Source: Apodemus sylvaticus
Lineage: Eukaryota; Chordata; Mammalia; Rodentia; Muridae
Assembly (NCBI RefSeq): GCF_947179515.1
Contig: NC_067476.1
Coordinates: 56,639,800 to 56,703,799 of the forward strand
Reading direction: 5' to 3'
DNA length: 64,000 nucleotides
The position numbers and the translations under genes are program-made. The notes below the pieces were generated by a model. That model did no database searches, was not told the origin of the DNA, and worked only from the letters and a program-made list of their open reading frames with translations. The first letter of the stretch is position 1. Each line of letters starts with the position of its first letter. This document shows positions 1-10,184 of the stretch, in pieces.

Positions 1-309
1 GTGCAGCAAGAGTCCTTTGGGAGTGAGCTTGAGCTGTTTTGTCAGCAGTTCAGTTCCGTAGCAAACTCCAAAGATGATTCAGCATGTGCAGAGGCCGCAC
101 ATGCGGCAAGCTGTGTGACCCTCACCAGCAGTTCTTGGGCAAGTTTCTCTCAGTGGTGGCAATGCCACAAGTGGAGTTCAACAACTCTATGTAAGGTGAA
201 CCAATACATACACATTGCTAGTGAAGACTAGTGAGGCGGAACATACCGAGCCAGTGCCCGCTGCTGTCTCCCACGCTCTGCGAGGTCATATTTATACTCC
301 TTAGTCACA
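1..309. other. Unassigned, possibly LTR-derived sequence
   Basis: No splice-bounded exon is visible. A short open frame runs from the window edge to 231 but has no recognisable protein. A TATA-like ATTTATAC at about 288-295 and the adjoining tandem units suggest a rodent LTR, but I cannot name a family. Confidence 0.3.
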
Positions 310-433
310 GGCCCTATCATGTGTCTGCTATATCCAAACATCCTTTCACCTGTGTCTGCTTCAGGAAAGCATTCTTTCCTGTGTCTGCTTTAGCAAGACA
401 CCCTTTCACCTGTGTGCCCCAGCAAAATATCGT
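310..433 (+). repeat. Imperfect tandem repeat, about 32-bp unit, four copies
   Basis: Four degenerate units share a core resembling CCTTTCACCTGTGTCTGCTT, with starts near 310, 342, 373 and 401. Internal repeats like this occur in rodent LTRs. Confidence 0.55.
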
Positions 434-980
434 TTGACATAACTGAACTTTTCAAACAAACAGGAAGTTTCTGCTTCAGGCCATAGAGTATTTTTCCAAA
501 GATTTTTGTCATAAGAATAATCTTCTTCCAGGGGATGGTTGTAACCTTGTACTTCCAGCATGAAGAGAACAGTGTTTTCTAGGCTAGAAGTGGTACAGGT
601 GTAATTTCAAGGAGGGTGCCTTACTGCTCTGTGTATGGCCAGGCAAAGAATAAACCCTACTAGACCCAGGAGTTTGTGTGTAATCTGCTCTCGGCAGCAG
701 TTCGAAGACAAGAGTAAGAAAGTAAGAAGCGTTTGTGTTTTACATGGAAAGTCTGTGCTATGGACCAAAGCTTGTCATTTGTGGTTTGCAGACAGATGGC
801 TCTTGAGAGATCCAAACTGTGGAAGCCTGCATGCCAGCCTGGCGCAGCATCAGGACCAAAGTGTAAAGCCATAGGTATTCTGGAGCTAGAGAAGAAATGA
901 TGGCGAAGAAAAAGCACTAGACTCTCACCACATCTGCTAGGAAGTCCAGTGACATCGTGCTAAATGCTAAGTGGAGACTG
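434..980. other. Intronic sequence, nothing recognised
   Basis: Both strands carry short open frames, but none has splice sites, a composition bias or a recognisable domain. Confidence 0.5.
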
Positions 981-1120
981 AGTGTGTGTGTGTGTGCACA
1001 TGTGTATATGTGTGTGTGCATGTGTGTATGTGCATGGATGTGTGTATGAATGTGTGCACGTGTGTGTGTGCATGTGCATGTGTGTGTGTGCACTCATGCA
1101 TGTGTGTGTACATGAATGTG
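981..1120 (+). repeat. TG-rich compound microsatellite
   Basis: About 140 bp of (TG)n interrupted by CA, TA and GA steps. Apparent proteins rich in Cys/Val or His/Thr across it are translation artefacts of the dinucleotide repeat. Confidence 0.9.
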
Positions 1121-1204
1121 TAGGTACATTCACCCGTGCATCTATGAAGGCCACAGATCTTCATAAGATACTTTCCTCTATAACTCTCCACCTGACTTTT
1201 TGTC

Positions 1205-1400
1205 AAAGTGTTTCTCACAGAACCTGGAGCTCACCATTTTGGCTAGCCAATGAAGGTCCAGGGTCTGCTTGTCTCCACCCCAGCTCCAAGTCCTGGGACT
1301 AGACTCATACTATTATGCCAAGTCTTTACCTGAGTGCTGGGAGGCCAGCTCAGGTCCTCACGCTCGCAATATGCAAGCACTTTAGGCATTGTGTTATTGC
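1205..1400 (-). mobile_element. SINE, B2/B3-related, diverged
   Basis: It contains the reverse-complement B2/B3 tail words (GTGCTGGGAGGCCAGCTCAG, CAGGTCCTCA, GCAAGCACTTTA), preceded by the AACCTGGAGCTCACCATTTT head found in B3/B4-type rodent SINE composites. Confidence 0.55.
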
Positions 1401-1558
1401 CCCTGCTTTGCAGAGTGAAGATTTTAGCATAGGTTTGAAATCAACTTCTGAGAAAAAATCGCAGACACATGTGGGACACCCAAGGACTGTGGCTCTGCCC
1501 TCATGATCATGGAGGATACCTGAGGGTCTTAACTGGATCCCTTATTCTGGTTTATAGC

Positions 1559-1559
1559 A

Positions 1560-1613
<54 letters not shown>
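1559..1613. repeat. (AT)n microsatellite
   Basis: An uninterrupted alternating AT run of about 53 bp. It is self-complementary and able to extrude as a cruciform. Confidence 0.95.
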
Positions 1614-1615
<2 letters not shown>

Positions 1616-1675
1616 GCTACACTAACATTGCAGGATCCCTGAAAAATATGACAAAGCCAAAAGCCAAAGTCAGTT

Positions 1676-1825
1676 AAAAAAAAAAAAAAACTTTACACAC
1701 TGGAGGAAAAGGAGGGGGAGGGGAGGGGAGGGGGAAGGGAGGAAGAGGGGAGGGGGAGGAGGAGGGCAATGTTGATGATGACAGGAGGAGGATAAAGAGG
1801 AGCAAGATGATGAGGAAAGAAGAGG
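1676..1825 (+). repeat. Poly(A) followed by GGGGA/GGA purine tract
   Basis: A 15-bp A run is followed by a purine-rich strand of GGGGA, GGGA and GGA units. It contains four closely spaced G-runs (see findings). No SINE body is visible upstream. Confidence 0.85.
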
Positions 1826-1839
1826 AGAGTCTTTGAAAA

Positions 1840-2950
1840 TCAAATAACTCAAGTAATAAAGCATTCAGAACGGAGCGAGGTCTTGCAAAATGCTGCACTA
1901 GTAACCACTGGGCAGCATCCGAAACAAGACGGTATGGAGTTCCTACAGTTACTTTCTGTATTGTCTGGACAAAGTCCTTCCAGATCCCTGCATATGCCTT
2001 CCAGATGAATGAAGTCAAGGTCCAGTCAACCGATGGTGTCAGTTCATTCTCACGGAGCATCATTTCAAACACTCGCCAGTGGGAGGATTTCATTACTGCC
2101 TTCCAGTTTTATGTAAGCCCCCTTTCAAGAACTGAGTGTAATCGACCTTCAAAGCGTCTCCGGGCAGCTCTAACTTATATAACCTCATTTTTCAAAGCTG
2201 TTCATTACTTTCTCCTCTCTGAGGGTGCTCCCACTCCAGCCTGGGCCTCCCGTGGGGGACCTTGCTGCCTGCTTCTGTAGCGTGGGGCGTTTGTGCATTT
2301 GACACTTTCTCAGTTCTTAATGGAGTGTGCCCAGTTTGAGGAGAGAAAAATGCTCCTTTGTTGATTGACAAGCCGATCAGCCTCTGCCCATAAAGTAGCC
2401 TACAATCATATCTAGCCAGGATATCACCCTGGGCAGATCAGGAAGACATAAAAAGAAATAATTGAAAATAATAAAAAGCAATGGCTTCATTCCTACCTGA
2501 ATTCCAAAAAGGAAGAAATGGAAAAAATATCCAAGTATATATTTTAAATGAATAGATTGTTAGAAATTACGACTGTGTCATAAATTTAGCTTATATTCAT
2601 TTTAAATTCTCTAATAAGAAATATAATGTAACTTCATTTAAATAACACACTCCATAATTTAACGAATCCTAGGGAGGGGAAATCGCTCACTGGCTACAGA
2701 GTGATTTACCCTGAACACTTCACTCTCCTGCTGACCACAGCTAATCACTATGCAAATTCTGATTTTGAAGTAGAACTTTTTACAAAAAAAAAAAAGCTAG
2801 AAAAAAGAAAAGGCTAGAGATAGGTTGGGTTAAGAGAAACACACTAAAATATGTTTTGTCAGTGAAAACACAAAATGGAACAAAATGATAAGTTATCTAC
2901 CTTGTGATTCTATATGAATGGAGTCATTATATCTTAATGATTCTCAACTG
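1840..2950. other. Largely unique sequence with one chance-like open frame
   Basis: From 2093 down to about 1840 the minus strand stays open for roughly 85 codons of non-repetitive composition, then runs into the purine tract. I recognise no family. The remainder, 2280-2950, is AT-rich with no feature I can name. Confidence 0.4.
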
Positions 2951-3080
2951 CTAGCTGGTGTGTGTGTGTGCTGGTGCATGTATGTGTGGGGGTCAGCATT
3001 AGTCTTCCCCAATAGTTCTCCATCCTGTTTTTATTTTCTGGGTACAAACTGACAGGTAACTTTTCAAGGCATAAAGTTGT

Positions 3081-3092
3081 TCTTTCCTTTCT

Positions 3093-3147
<55 letters not shown>

Positions 3148-3190
3148 TCCCCCCTCTGTCCCTCCCCCTCTCTTCCCTTTCTCACTCGCT
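3081..3190 (+). repeat. (CT)n microsatellite and pyrimidine tract
   Basis: A (CT)n core at about 3097-3142 is continued by C- and T-rich sequence. Confidence 0.93.
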
Positions 3191-3302
3191 CACTCGCAGC
3201 TTGAGGCCGCACACACTCTGCATTCTCCTGCACACTCTGCTTTGTTCCTGTGCACTTTTCTTTTCCTGAGCTCCCACACTCCTACACACTTCTGTGGTTC
3301 CC

Positions 3303-3304
<2 letters not shown>

Positions 3305-3345
<41 letters not shown>

Positions 3346-3466
3346 CACACACACCACATGCACTACCCTTTCTCTCACACACTCACTCTCCATACACTCT
3401 CCTGCTCACACTCTCTCTCACATTCTCCCCACTCACCACATGAGCACCCCACTCACTCTCTCGATT
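3305..3466 (+). repeat. (CA)n microsatellite with CACTCTC-rich extension
   Basis: A CA run at 3307-3343 is followed by about 120 bp of degenerate CACA and CTCTCA words. Confidence 0.9.
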
Positions 3467-3589
3467 TTTTTCTTGGCCCAGTATTTTATTGATACTCCAA
3501 AAAGCAGGTTGGAAAAAAAAAAAGACATTGTATAGCCATTACCAAATCAAATTCAAAAGAATAACCACATCCTACAAAGAATCAAGAAT

Positions 3590-3672
3590 TGCTGTGGTGG
3601 CGCACACTGGTAGGATTTGCTGAAGGAGGCAGAGGCAGGAGGATCACAAGTTCAAGGCCAGCCTGGGCTCCA
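3590..3672 (+). mobile_element. B1 SINE fragment
   Basis: Diagnostic B1 words in order: GTGGTGGCGCACACTGGTAG, GAGGCAGAGGCAGGAGGATC, and CAAGGCCAGCCTGGGCT. The 3' end is missing. Confidence 0.85.
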
Positions 3673-3679
3673 CCCTGTT

Positions 3680-4315
3680 TTTGAAGTAGAGTCTCTTACT
3701 GAACTTGGAGTGCATCAGTTTGACCTGGCAGACTAACATTCCCGCACACCTAGCCCTTATACTTTCCTTAGTACATACTCTCTACCCCCTAATTATTAAA
3801 CATGTGCACACTCCTATTTTAGTTTATCAGCTACACACACACATATACATAAATACATATATATCAGGTGCAGAGAAATCTCTATGTTCCCAAGTCCTGA
3901 AGGTAAGACAATAGGAAATTAATGAGTATGCACTAAGTGCCTCCATGTCCTATGCAAAAACAGGCAGGTGACACTTTGTCCTGACTCTGCCACATAGGCA
4001 ATCACATTCAGTTTTCATCGTCATCAAGGGTGATTGTTGATGGACACACTCGGGCTGCTGTGAGGACAAGTGAGGTCAATGCACCTATGTGAGGACGCAG
4101 TGCACCTGTGACAATGGAGATGCTTCATACAGCTTCCCATTGTTGTCTCATTTAGGGAAAAAATCAGGAATACTGCATGCTGTAGCAACACTTACAATTT
4201 CCATTCCATTCTTGGCAAAGAAAATGTGCAGTGTTCTGCTTGCTTGTTCACATACCTGGGCTTCATGTGCTACCGAGGAACAGATAGTTGCCCTGGCAAC
4301 AGTGGATGCTCTATG
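3680..4315. other. Intronic sequence, possibly a B3/B4 trace at the start
   Basis: The first 60 bp vaguely resemble the head shared by rodent B3/B4 composites. The rest has no recognisable feature. Confidence 0.3.
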
Positions 4316-4540
4316 AGGACTGGAGAGATGGCTCAGTGGTTACAAGCACAGACTGTTGCTCTTCCGAAAGATCCCGGTTCAATTCTCAACACCAATATGG
4401 TAGTTGACAACTGTCTGTAACTCCAGTTCCTGGAAACCTGGCCTACTCTCTGGCTTCTACAGAAACAAAGCATACATGTAGTATACATACATATGTGCAA
4501 GAAAAATGCACATATACATAAAATAACAAAAGTTTAATGT
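4316..4540 (+). mobile_element. B2 SINE
   Basis: It starts GACTGGAGAGATGGCTCAGT, which contains the Pol III A box, followed by AAGCACAGACTGTTGCTCTT and a B-box-like GGTTCAATTC. It ends in an A-rich tail of about 40 bp. The body is moderately diverged. Confidence 0.88.
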
Positions 4541-4732
4541 TTTTTATTAAAAAATAAATTTATATTATAGAGGTCTTCAAAAAAAAAAAAAACTGCTCCA
4601 AACGTGGCTACAACAATGACCTAGAGGTTTCTAGTTGCCTTCAAAAGCATGAGGCTTTGTTTCTGGTAGAAGTGCATTTTTTTTCCAGTAAGTTTAGCAG
4701 CATATTAAAAAGCACAATAAGTATAAGGTATT

Positions 4733-4908
4733 TTGTAGGTTGAATGAAAATGGCCCCCATAGATCCATAGGGAGGGGCACTATTAAGAGATGTGCCCTTG
4801 TTAGAGGTCTTGTTGGAGGAAATCATAGTCTCCTTTGACTGCCTGTTGATCAAGATGTAGACCTGATGGTCATGGTGTCTTCACAGCAATATAAACTCTA
4901 ACTGAGAC
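4733..4908 (+). mobile_element. 3' part of a MaLR-type LTR
   Basis: It has GGGGCACTATTAAGAGATGT and TTGTTAGAGGTCTTGTTGGA, then the shared 3' end ATGGTGTCTTCACAGCAATA and CTAACTGAGACAG. The order matches the rodent MaLR copies elsewhere in the window, but the 5' part is lost. Confidence 0.6.
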
Positions 4909-5505
4909 AGGTATTGACTCCTCTGATAACTGCCATCAGTGGCATTTCAAGGTCATGTGTCACTTAGAATATACTAGAACATCTCCCCACATACTAAAAG
5001 TTGAAAAGCTATAACAAGTTCCAAACTTGTATTCATAGTCATGGACCCTGAGGTTGCCCAATCCTGTTGCAGGATTAAAGAACACATCTGACTGATGCCC
5101 ACAACCAGAACCAGATCCTCCTGAATGCTTTATGCGAGGCCCAGATCACCTAAACAGATACATTTCACTTCTGGGTACTTTGTGAACAGTGGGTGAATAT
5201 TTGATCCAACTTGAAAGGAGATTTTTGCTCAAATGTTTTTCATCTGACAACTTGCATTACTAAAATAAAACAGCAATCATAAAGGAAAATACTATACTAA
5301 CACCTAATTCAAATTTCTTGGCAGACATTTTGCTGTGCCTAGTAGCTAGTCCACATACTCTAGAGGTTACATGTGACTGAATTGACTTAGGTCCATGTGT
5401 GTCATGGTAGGCTTGTTTCCTGAGCAATGGTTTATTAATTCCTTGTAAAATTGACATATATATAACAAATCAAAGGAATGAAAATAAAACAAAATTAGAA
5501 ATCAA
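4909..5505. other. Intronic sequence, nothing recognised
   Basis: Apart from short AT-rich runs I see no repeat family, exon or structure. Confidence 0.45.
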
Positions 5506-5509
5506 GGAC

Positions 5510-5645
5510 ATGAGCTGGGCATGGTGGTGCGTTCCTGTAATCCCACTGTGTAGGAGGTGGAGGGAAGAAGAACTGGAGTTCAAAGTCATCTTCAGCTGCA
5601 CAGAAAGTTCAAGACCAGCCTAGGCTACATGAACACTGTTGAAGG
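5510..5645 (+). mobile_element. B1 SINE
   Basis: GAGCTGGGCATGGTGGTGCG, TCCTGTAATCCCACTGTG and CAAGACCAGCCTAGGCTACA follow in B1 order. The element ends directly in a GGAA microsatellite that probably grew from its A-rich tail. Confidence 0.9.
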
Positions 5646-5752
5646 AAGGATGGGAAGAAGGAAGGAAGGAAGAAAGGAAGGAAGGAAGGAAGGAGGAAGG
5701 AAGGAAAGAAGGAAGGAAGGAGGGAGGGAAGGAAGGAAAGAAGGGAGAAAGT
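5644..5752 (+). repeat. (GGAA)n microsatellite
   Basis: About 105 bp of GGAA with AGAAAGG and GGAGG interruptions, immediately 3' of the B1 body. Confidence 0.93.
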
Positions 5753-5899
5753 TAAGAAATTGTAAGTTTTAAGTTTCAGTATTAAAATGAAGAGCTAAGT
5801 GAGTTAATATGCAGCTATTGGATTTATAAAATAGTTCAATTTTCTGAAAGTCATATAGATGAAATTTATCAATGCCTCAAAGTAAGTATTTCTGCAATA

Positions 5900-6595
5900 A
5901 GCACACGAGAAGATGTTCAATAGTCACAACCGGCTAGGTCAGATAAAAACCACTCTGAGATGGGGTGTCTGCAGTGGAAAAGGCAGGGAGTATTAGTAAG
6001 GACAAAAAGGAGTAGAATAGTCACACATTGCTGGTGAACTGTAAAATAGTGTTCTTGTTTTACAGGAAAAAATAATAATCTGGTAGTTACAAGGCCAATT
6101 CTAGGACTATATCTAGGAGAAATAAAATAAAAACCCCATATGTGTATTGTAGCATAATTTATATAATTAAAAGAGAAAATAATCTAAATGTTCACTAAGT
6201 GATGGATGAGTAAATAAATGTAGTTTATCCATATAATGGAATATAATCATCTTTGGAAAGAAATAAAATACTAATATATATTACAGCATGGATGGCTCTT
6301 CAAACATTATGTAAGTAAAAGAAGTTAGCCACCAAGGATCCCATATTGTATGGTTGTGCTTGTAGGAGCTTTTCAAAAATATGCAAATCCATAGAAACGG
6401 AGGGAGAAGGACTGGCTGTCTGCCACTCCTGGAAGAAAGTGGGCAGGGTTGGCTGGTGGGTACAGAGAGGGGGTGCAAGGACTTAAAACTGTGTGGTAAT
6501 AGTTACATACTATGAAAATATGCTAATGGACATCAAACTGTAGGTGGATGAGTTATATGATATGTGCATTACATTTCAATAAAGATATTTTTAAA
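5900..6595 (+). mobile_element. Ancient L1 3' end (mammalian-wide L1M type)
   Basis: It retains the worn outline of the L1 ORF2 end and 3' UTR: ACACATTGCTGGTGAACTGT, an ATGGATGAGTAAATAAA stretch, AATGGAATATAATCATC and a final CATTTCAATAAAGATATTTT. Divergence is high and no open frame survives, so it predates the rodent-specific L1s here. Confidence 0.7.
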
Positions 6596-6764
6596 ATTAA
6601 CTTCAAACCTTTTCATCCAGCAAACCTAATAATTTGAATCACACTGAATTACAGGAGTTGATTCATCTCTGATCTGTGACATATCACCTTAACAGTCCAG
6701 CCCAAAAGCTATCCTAAGGTGAGGACCAAAATTTACTTATTTGTTAGGAGGTTAATAGCAATTT

Positions 6765-7092
6765 TATAATATGATTTTGAAAACAATCTAAATGCTAAGA
6801 AACAAAATGATTAAACAGACTTAGATAATTACATAGCAGAAAATGATGTAACCATTTAAATCAGATGTTTGAAAATTGCTTAAAATATGATAAAATACTC
6901 TAAATCCTATACATTATAAATTTTGGGACATTTTTATAGCTAGTAATAAACAGGGAAATTCATCAAAGAACAAAAGCAATATATTTTCTGAAAGAGGTTT
7001 ATGAGTGACATAATTTTGCTCTTTTGTACTTTTTCAAATTTTCTACAATAAATTTATATGACTTTTATAGTTAGAAAATGACCTTATAATTA
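6765..7092 (+). mobile_element. Probable ancient LINE 3'-end fragment
   Basis: The order ATGATGTAACCATTTAAATC, GTACTTTTTCAAATTTTCTA and CAATAAATTTATATGACTTT resembles the 3' end of an old mammalian LINE. The subfamily is not identified. Confidence 0.4.
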
Positions 7093-7197
7093 AAGGAAAA
7101 CATTGAAAAGAGATAAATATCCAATTCAAAGACAGATACTTGATTTCCGCTAAATTCCACTTATAGTAAAAAGTAATTTGAAATTTTCAAAATTCAT

Positions 7198-7245
7198 TCC
7201 AGGCCAGACTGAAATTACATAGTGAGATTCTGTCTCCAGTTTGGA
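7198..7245 (+). mobile_element. 3' remnant of a B1-type SINE
   Basis: CCAGGCCAGACTGAAATTAC then ATAGTGAGATTCTGTCTCCA is the B1 right end. It is followed by a GGA-rich expansion in place of an A-tail. Confidence 0.65.
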
Positions 7246-7470
7246 AAGAGGAGGAAAAGCAGGAGAAGAAAGAGGAGGAGGAGGAGGAAGAGGAGGAGGA
7301 AGAGGACGAGGAAGAGGAGGAGGGAGGAAGAAGAGGAGGGAGGAAGAAGAGGAGGAAGGAAAAAGAGAAGGAAAGAGAAGGAGAAGCAGTAGCCACTGGA
7401 GGAGGAGGAGGAAGAAGAGGCTGAGGGAGAGGAGGGCGAGAAAGAAGAGGAAGAAGAGAGAGGAGAAAAT
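7246..7470 (+). repeat. (GGA)n/(GAA)n purine tract
   Basis: About 225 bp of nearly pure purines. Predicted Glu/Arg-rich and Ser/Leu-rich proteins across it are artefacts. Confidence 0.93.
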
Positions 7471-7731
7471 CAAGAATTTCAGCACTCTGAGACAGAATGA
7501 TACAACCTTGTGTTTATTCAGACAATCAGCACTAAGCTATTTATTCAACTACAGTTGTCTGCCTGGATTTGAAATCTCCAGGAAATAAGAATCCTTAACA
7601 CCTGTTCTAGTTCCCTAAGAACAATTCTTCCTGCCAACAAGCACTTATTTATCTCTAAGCTGCAATTGTAGAACATTCTTTCTTGTCTAAGTCACACACA
7701 AGTCTGGGGCCATGTTAGTAAGTTGTTATCT

Positions 7732-7768
<37 letters not shown>

Positions 7769-8090
7769 TGCTCTTAGACATGGCGTAACTTCTTCATATC
7801 CTGGCAGCCATTAAAAGCTGTGGAGCTATTAGTCCCTTCGTTTGTGATGACCCAACTCTACCCAGCTCCAATCATTCCTCCCAGATCTACCATAATCTTG
7901 TCTGTTTAGCTCTACAGTATGAACAGGACAGCCCAGCCATGTCAGCTTATGATCAACCAGACTCTTCATTTCCCCCATCTGAGCGAGCACAACTATTATT
8001 GTGATTAGAACTTGATATTCTTAGGAAAACAGCACAAAGAAGCTTGGGGTGGACACCAGGAATCGAGTGAGCTTAGGTGCTTCAGAGACT
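7471..8090. other. Intronic sequence with a poly(T) tract at 7731-7767
   Basis: The T run is about 36 bp and could mark the 3' end of a minus-strand retroelement, but I cannot identify a body next to it. Confidence 0.45.
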
Positions 8091-8094
8091 GCTT

Positions 8095-8218
8095 AGTGCT
8101 CAGAAACACTCACCTCTCTGGCAGAGTATTGGAGTTTGGTTCCCAGCACCCACACTTGGAGGCTCACAACCACCCAACTCCAGCTCCAGAAAATTCAATG
8201 CCATTTTCTGGCCTCTAA
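8095..8218 (+). mobile_element. B2-type SINE
   Basis: GTTCCCAGCACCCACACTTG, GGAGGCTCACAACCACC and ATTTTCTGGCCTCTAAGGAC follow B2 order and end in a CA repeat. The 5' third is diverged. Confidence 0.75.
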
Positions 8219-8400
8219 GGACACACACACACACACACACACATATGCATACACACACACATACGCACACACACATATGCACACACATGCACACGCGTGC
8301 ATACGCACACATACATACTCACATGCACACTCTCATGAACACACACATACATACATATATACATACATACATACATATGTACATACCTACACACACAAAG
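8219..8400 (+). repeat. (CA)n/(CATA)n compound microsatellite
   Basis: CA, CATA and CATG steps for about 180 bp, starting at the SINE 3' end. Confidence 0.93.
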
Positions 8401-8466
8401 GTAAATATAAACACAGAGACACAAACCATGTACACAAATAAAAACATAAAACCAATCATAAAAATA

Positions 8467-8660
8467 TAAAGCCAGTGCTGGGTGGTGGTGACTCATGATT
8501 TTAATCTCAGCACTTGGGAGACAGAGGCAGGTAGATCTCTGAGTTTAAGGCTAACCTGGACTATGGAGGAAATTCCAGAACAGCCAGTGCTACACAGAGA
8601 AACTGTCTTTAAAGAAACAAAAAAGAAAAAGAAAACAGAAAACAAAACAAAATAACACAA
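8467..8660 (+). mobile_element. B1 SINE with long A-rich tail
   Basis: GCTGGGTGGTGGTGACTCAT, TCTCAGCACTTGGGAGACAG, GAGGCAGGTAGATCTCTGAG and CTACACAGAGAAACTGTCTT are B1. The tail is about 45 bp of A with G and C interruptions. Confidence 0.92.
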
Positions 8661-9979
8661 GTTTGTCGCAGAAGGTTGTCTAGAGAGACACACGTTAAGT
8701 GGGCTCCTGGGATAAGGAGAACAAACCACTGATTGAGTTGAAGTCAGTCCCAGTTTGTTCCGGGTTTCCAGCTCTTCTGCCGTCATACATATGCGATTGT
8801 GGGAGTGGGCACGCCGCAGGTCAGACCCTTACGGAGCAGGCCCTCTCCTTCCATCTTTACATAGGTTTCAGGGTTTACAGATACACCCGCTTTAGCCATC
8901 AGAGGTTGCCAGAATATTCTCCACAAGCTGTCAATCTACCTGCATACCAAGCCTCCAGAGTACAACCAACATTGTGTAGACACTATCCCTTTTATCTAGT
9001 TGTAGTACTGATTCTTTTAAAAACAAATTCTTGAATATTTGATCATTCATATTTTGACCAAATTGTTAGTCAAAATTCAACTGCAATTGTTTAGGGATAC
9101 ATGGGGGCAGCTAAAATGTAAAGTAGTGAGGACCATGATGAAGGACAAACCAGAATTGCTTTTCAGCTAATCTTACTGAGGGCTGATGGGGAATTTTGAC
9201 TTAAGCTTTGAAGTACGAGTGGAGAAGAGGGTTCCCCATGGTTCACTGAGAGGTTGAGCGAAGGTATGGCTGTGGGGACCCGAGCATCATGACAAAACAG
9301 AGGATTATGTCTGCGTTGTGTATTAGCCCCTAAGCTGCACCCTGGCAGGTACACGTGCTTTGTTACACAGAGATAGATTCTGCCTGAGGAAGAAGCAGAG
9401 AGAATAACCAGGAGGCCACAGCAATATTTCTCCAACAGGAAGAGAAATCCAAAGTTCTGAAAGAAATGTGTTTGGAAGAACATTTTTTGCAAATCTCGGT
9501 TATTTCTAAAACGCTTGGCGAGTTACCATCCAATGAATGTACAGGCCGGAGATGGATTTGCCGCTGATGGACGGTGACTGCTTGGACCCTGGGCAATCAC
9601 CGTTAAAAGGCAATAGTGCCATGACTAGATTATGGCTGAAATGTAGACAAAATATTAACAAGTTATGGGATTTGATCCAATTTTTCTCCCAGACTAAGAT
9701 CTTATTGATCAAATACAAGTTGAAACCACAAGCCATCTGCCGGGACGTTTGAGCCCTCTTTGGCTAAACACTAATATTTAATCATAATTTTATGGCAACA
9801 TGTTCAAAAAACTTAGCTGGGATATAACCAGAATAAAAATAATAGATGAGTGTGCAGAGGGCATTTCTTAAAATCAGTTGATGCATTGCTCCTTTGGTAC
9901 TTAAGCATCTCAAAAGCAACAGAGAGTTAGCAGAAAACAGTAAACTCTCCAGGCAGAAATGTTATGTGTCCCTATAGAG
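8661..9979. other. Intronic sequence, mostly unique
   Basis: No repeat family recognised. At 9490-9760 both strands are open for 70-76 codons and the segment holds several CpGs, but there are no paired splice sites and no known protein. Confidence 0.4.
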
Positions 9980-10184
9980 CAATAGTTCTCAACCTGTGGG
10001 TCACAATTTTTACATGGATTGCCTAAAATTATTGAAAAACACGAATAATTTACATTACAACTCATAACAGTAGCAAAATTACAGTTATGAAGTAGCATTG
10101 AAAATAAGTTTAGTGTTGGGGGATCACCACAGAATGAGGAACTGTATTAAAGGGTCACAGCATTAGGAAGGTTGAGGATCACTG
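9980..10184 (-). mobile_element. URR1-type hAT DNA transposon (non-autonomous)
   Basis: The left end CAATAGTTCTCAACCTGTGG and the right end GGAAGGTTGAGGATCACTG are diverged copies of the URR1 terminal inverted repeats. ATTACAGTTATGAAGTAGCA is a core word on this strand. Flanking octamers CTATAGAG and CTGTAGAA agree at 6 of 8 positions. Confidence 0.85.

Noticed and set aside
310..433. Regular repeat spacing that could suggest a CRISPR-like array
   Set aside because: The units are contiguous and imperfect with no unique spacers, and the genome is mammalian.
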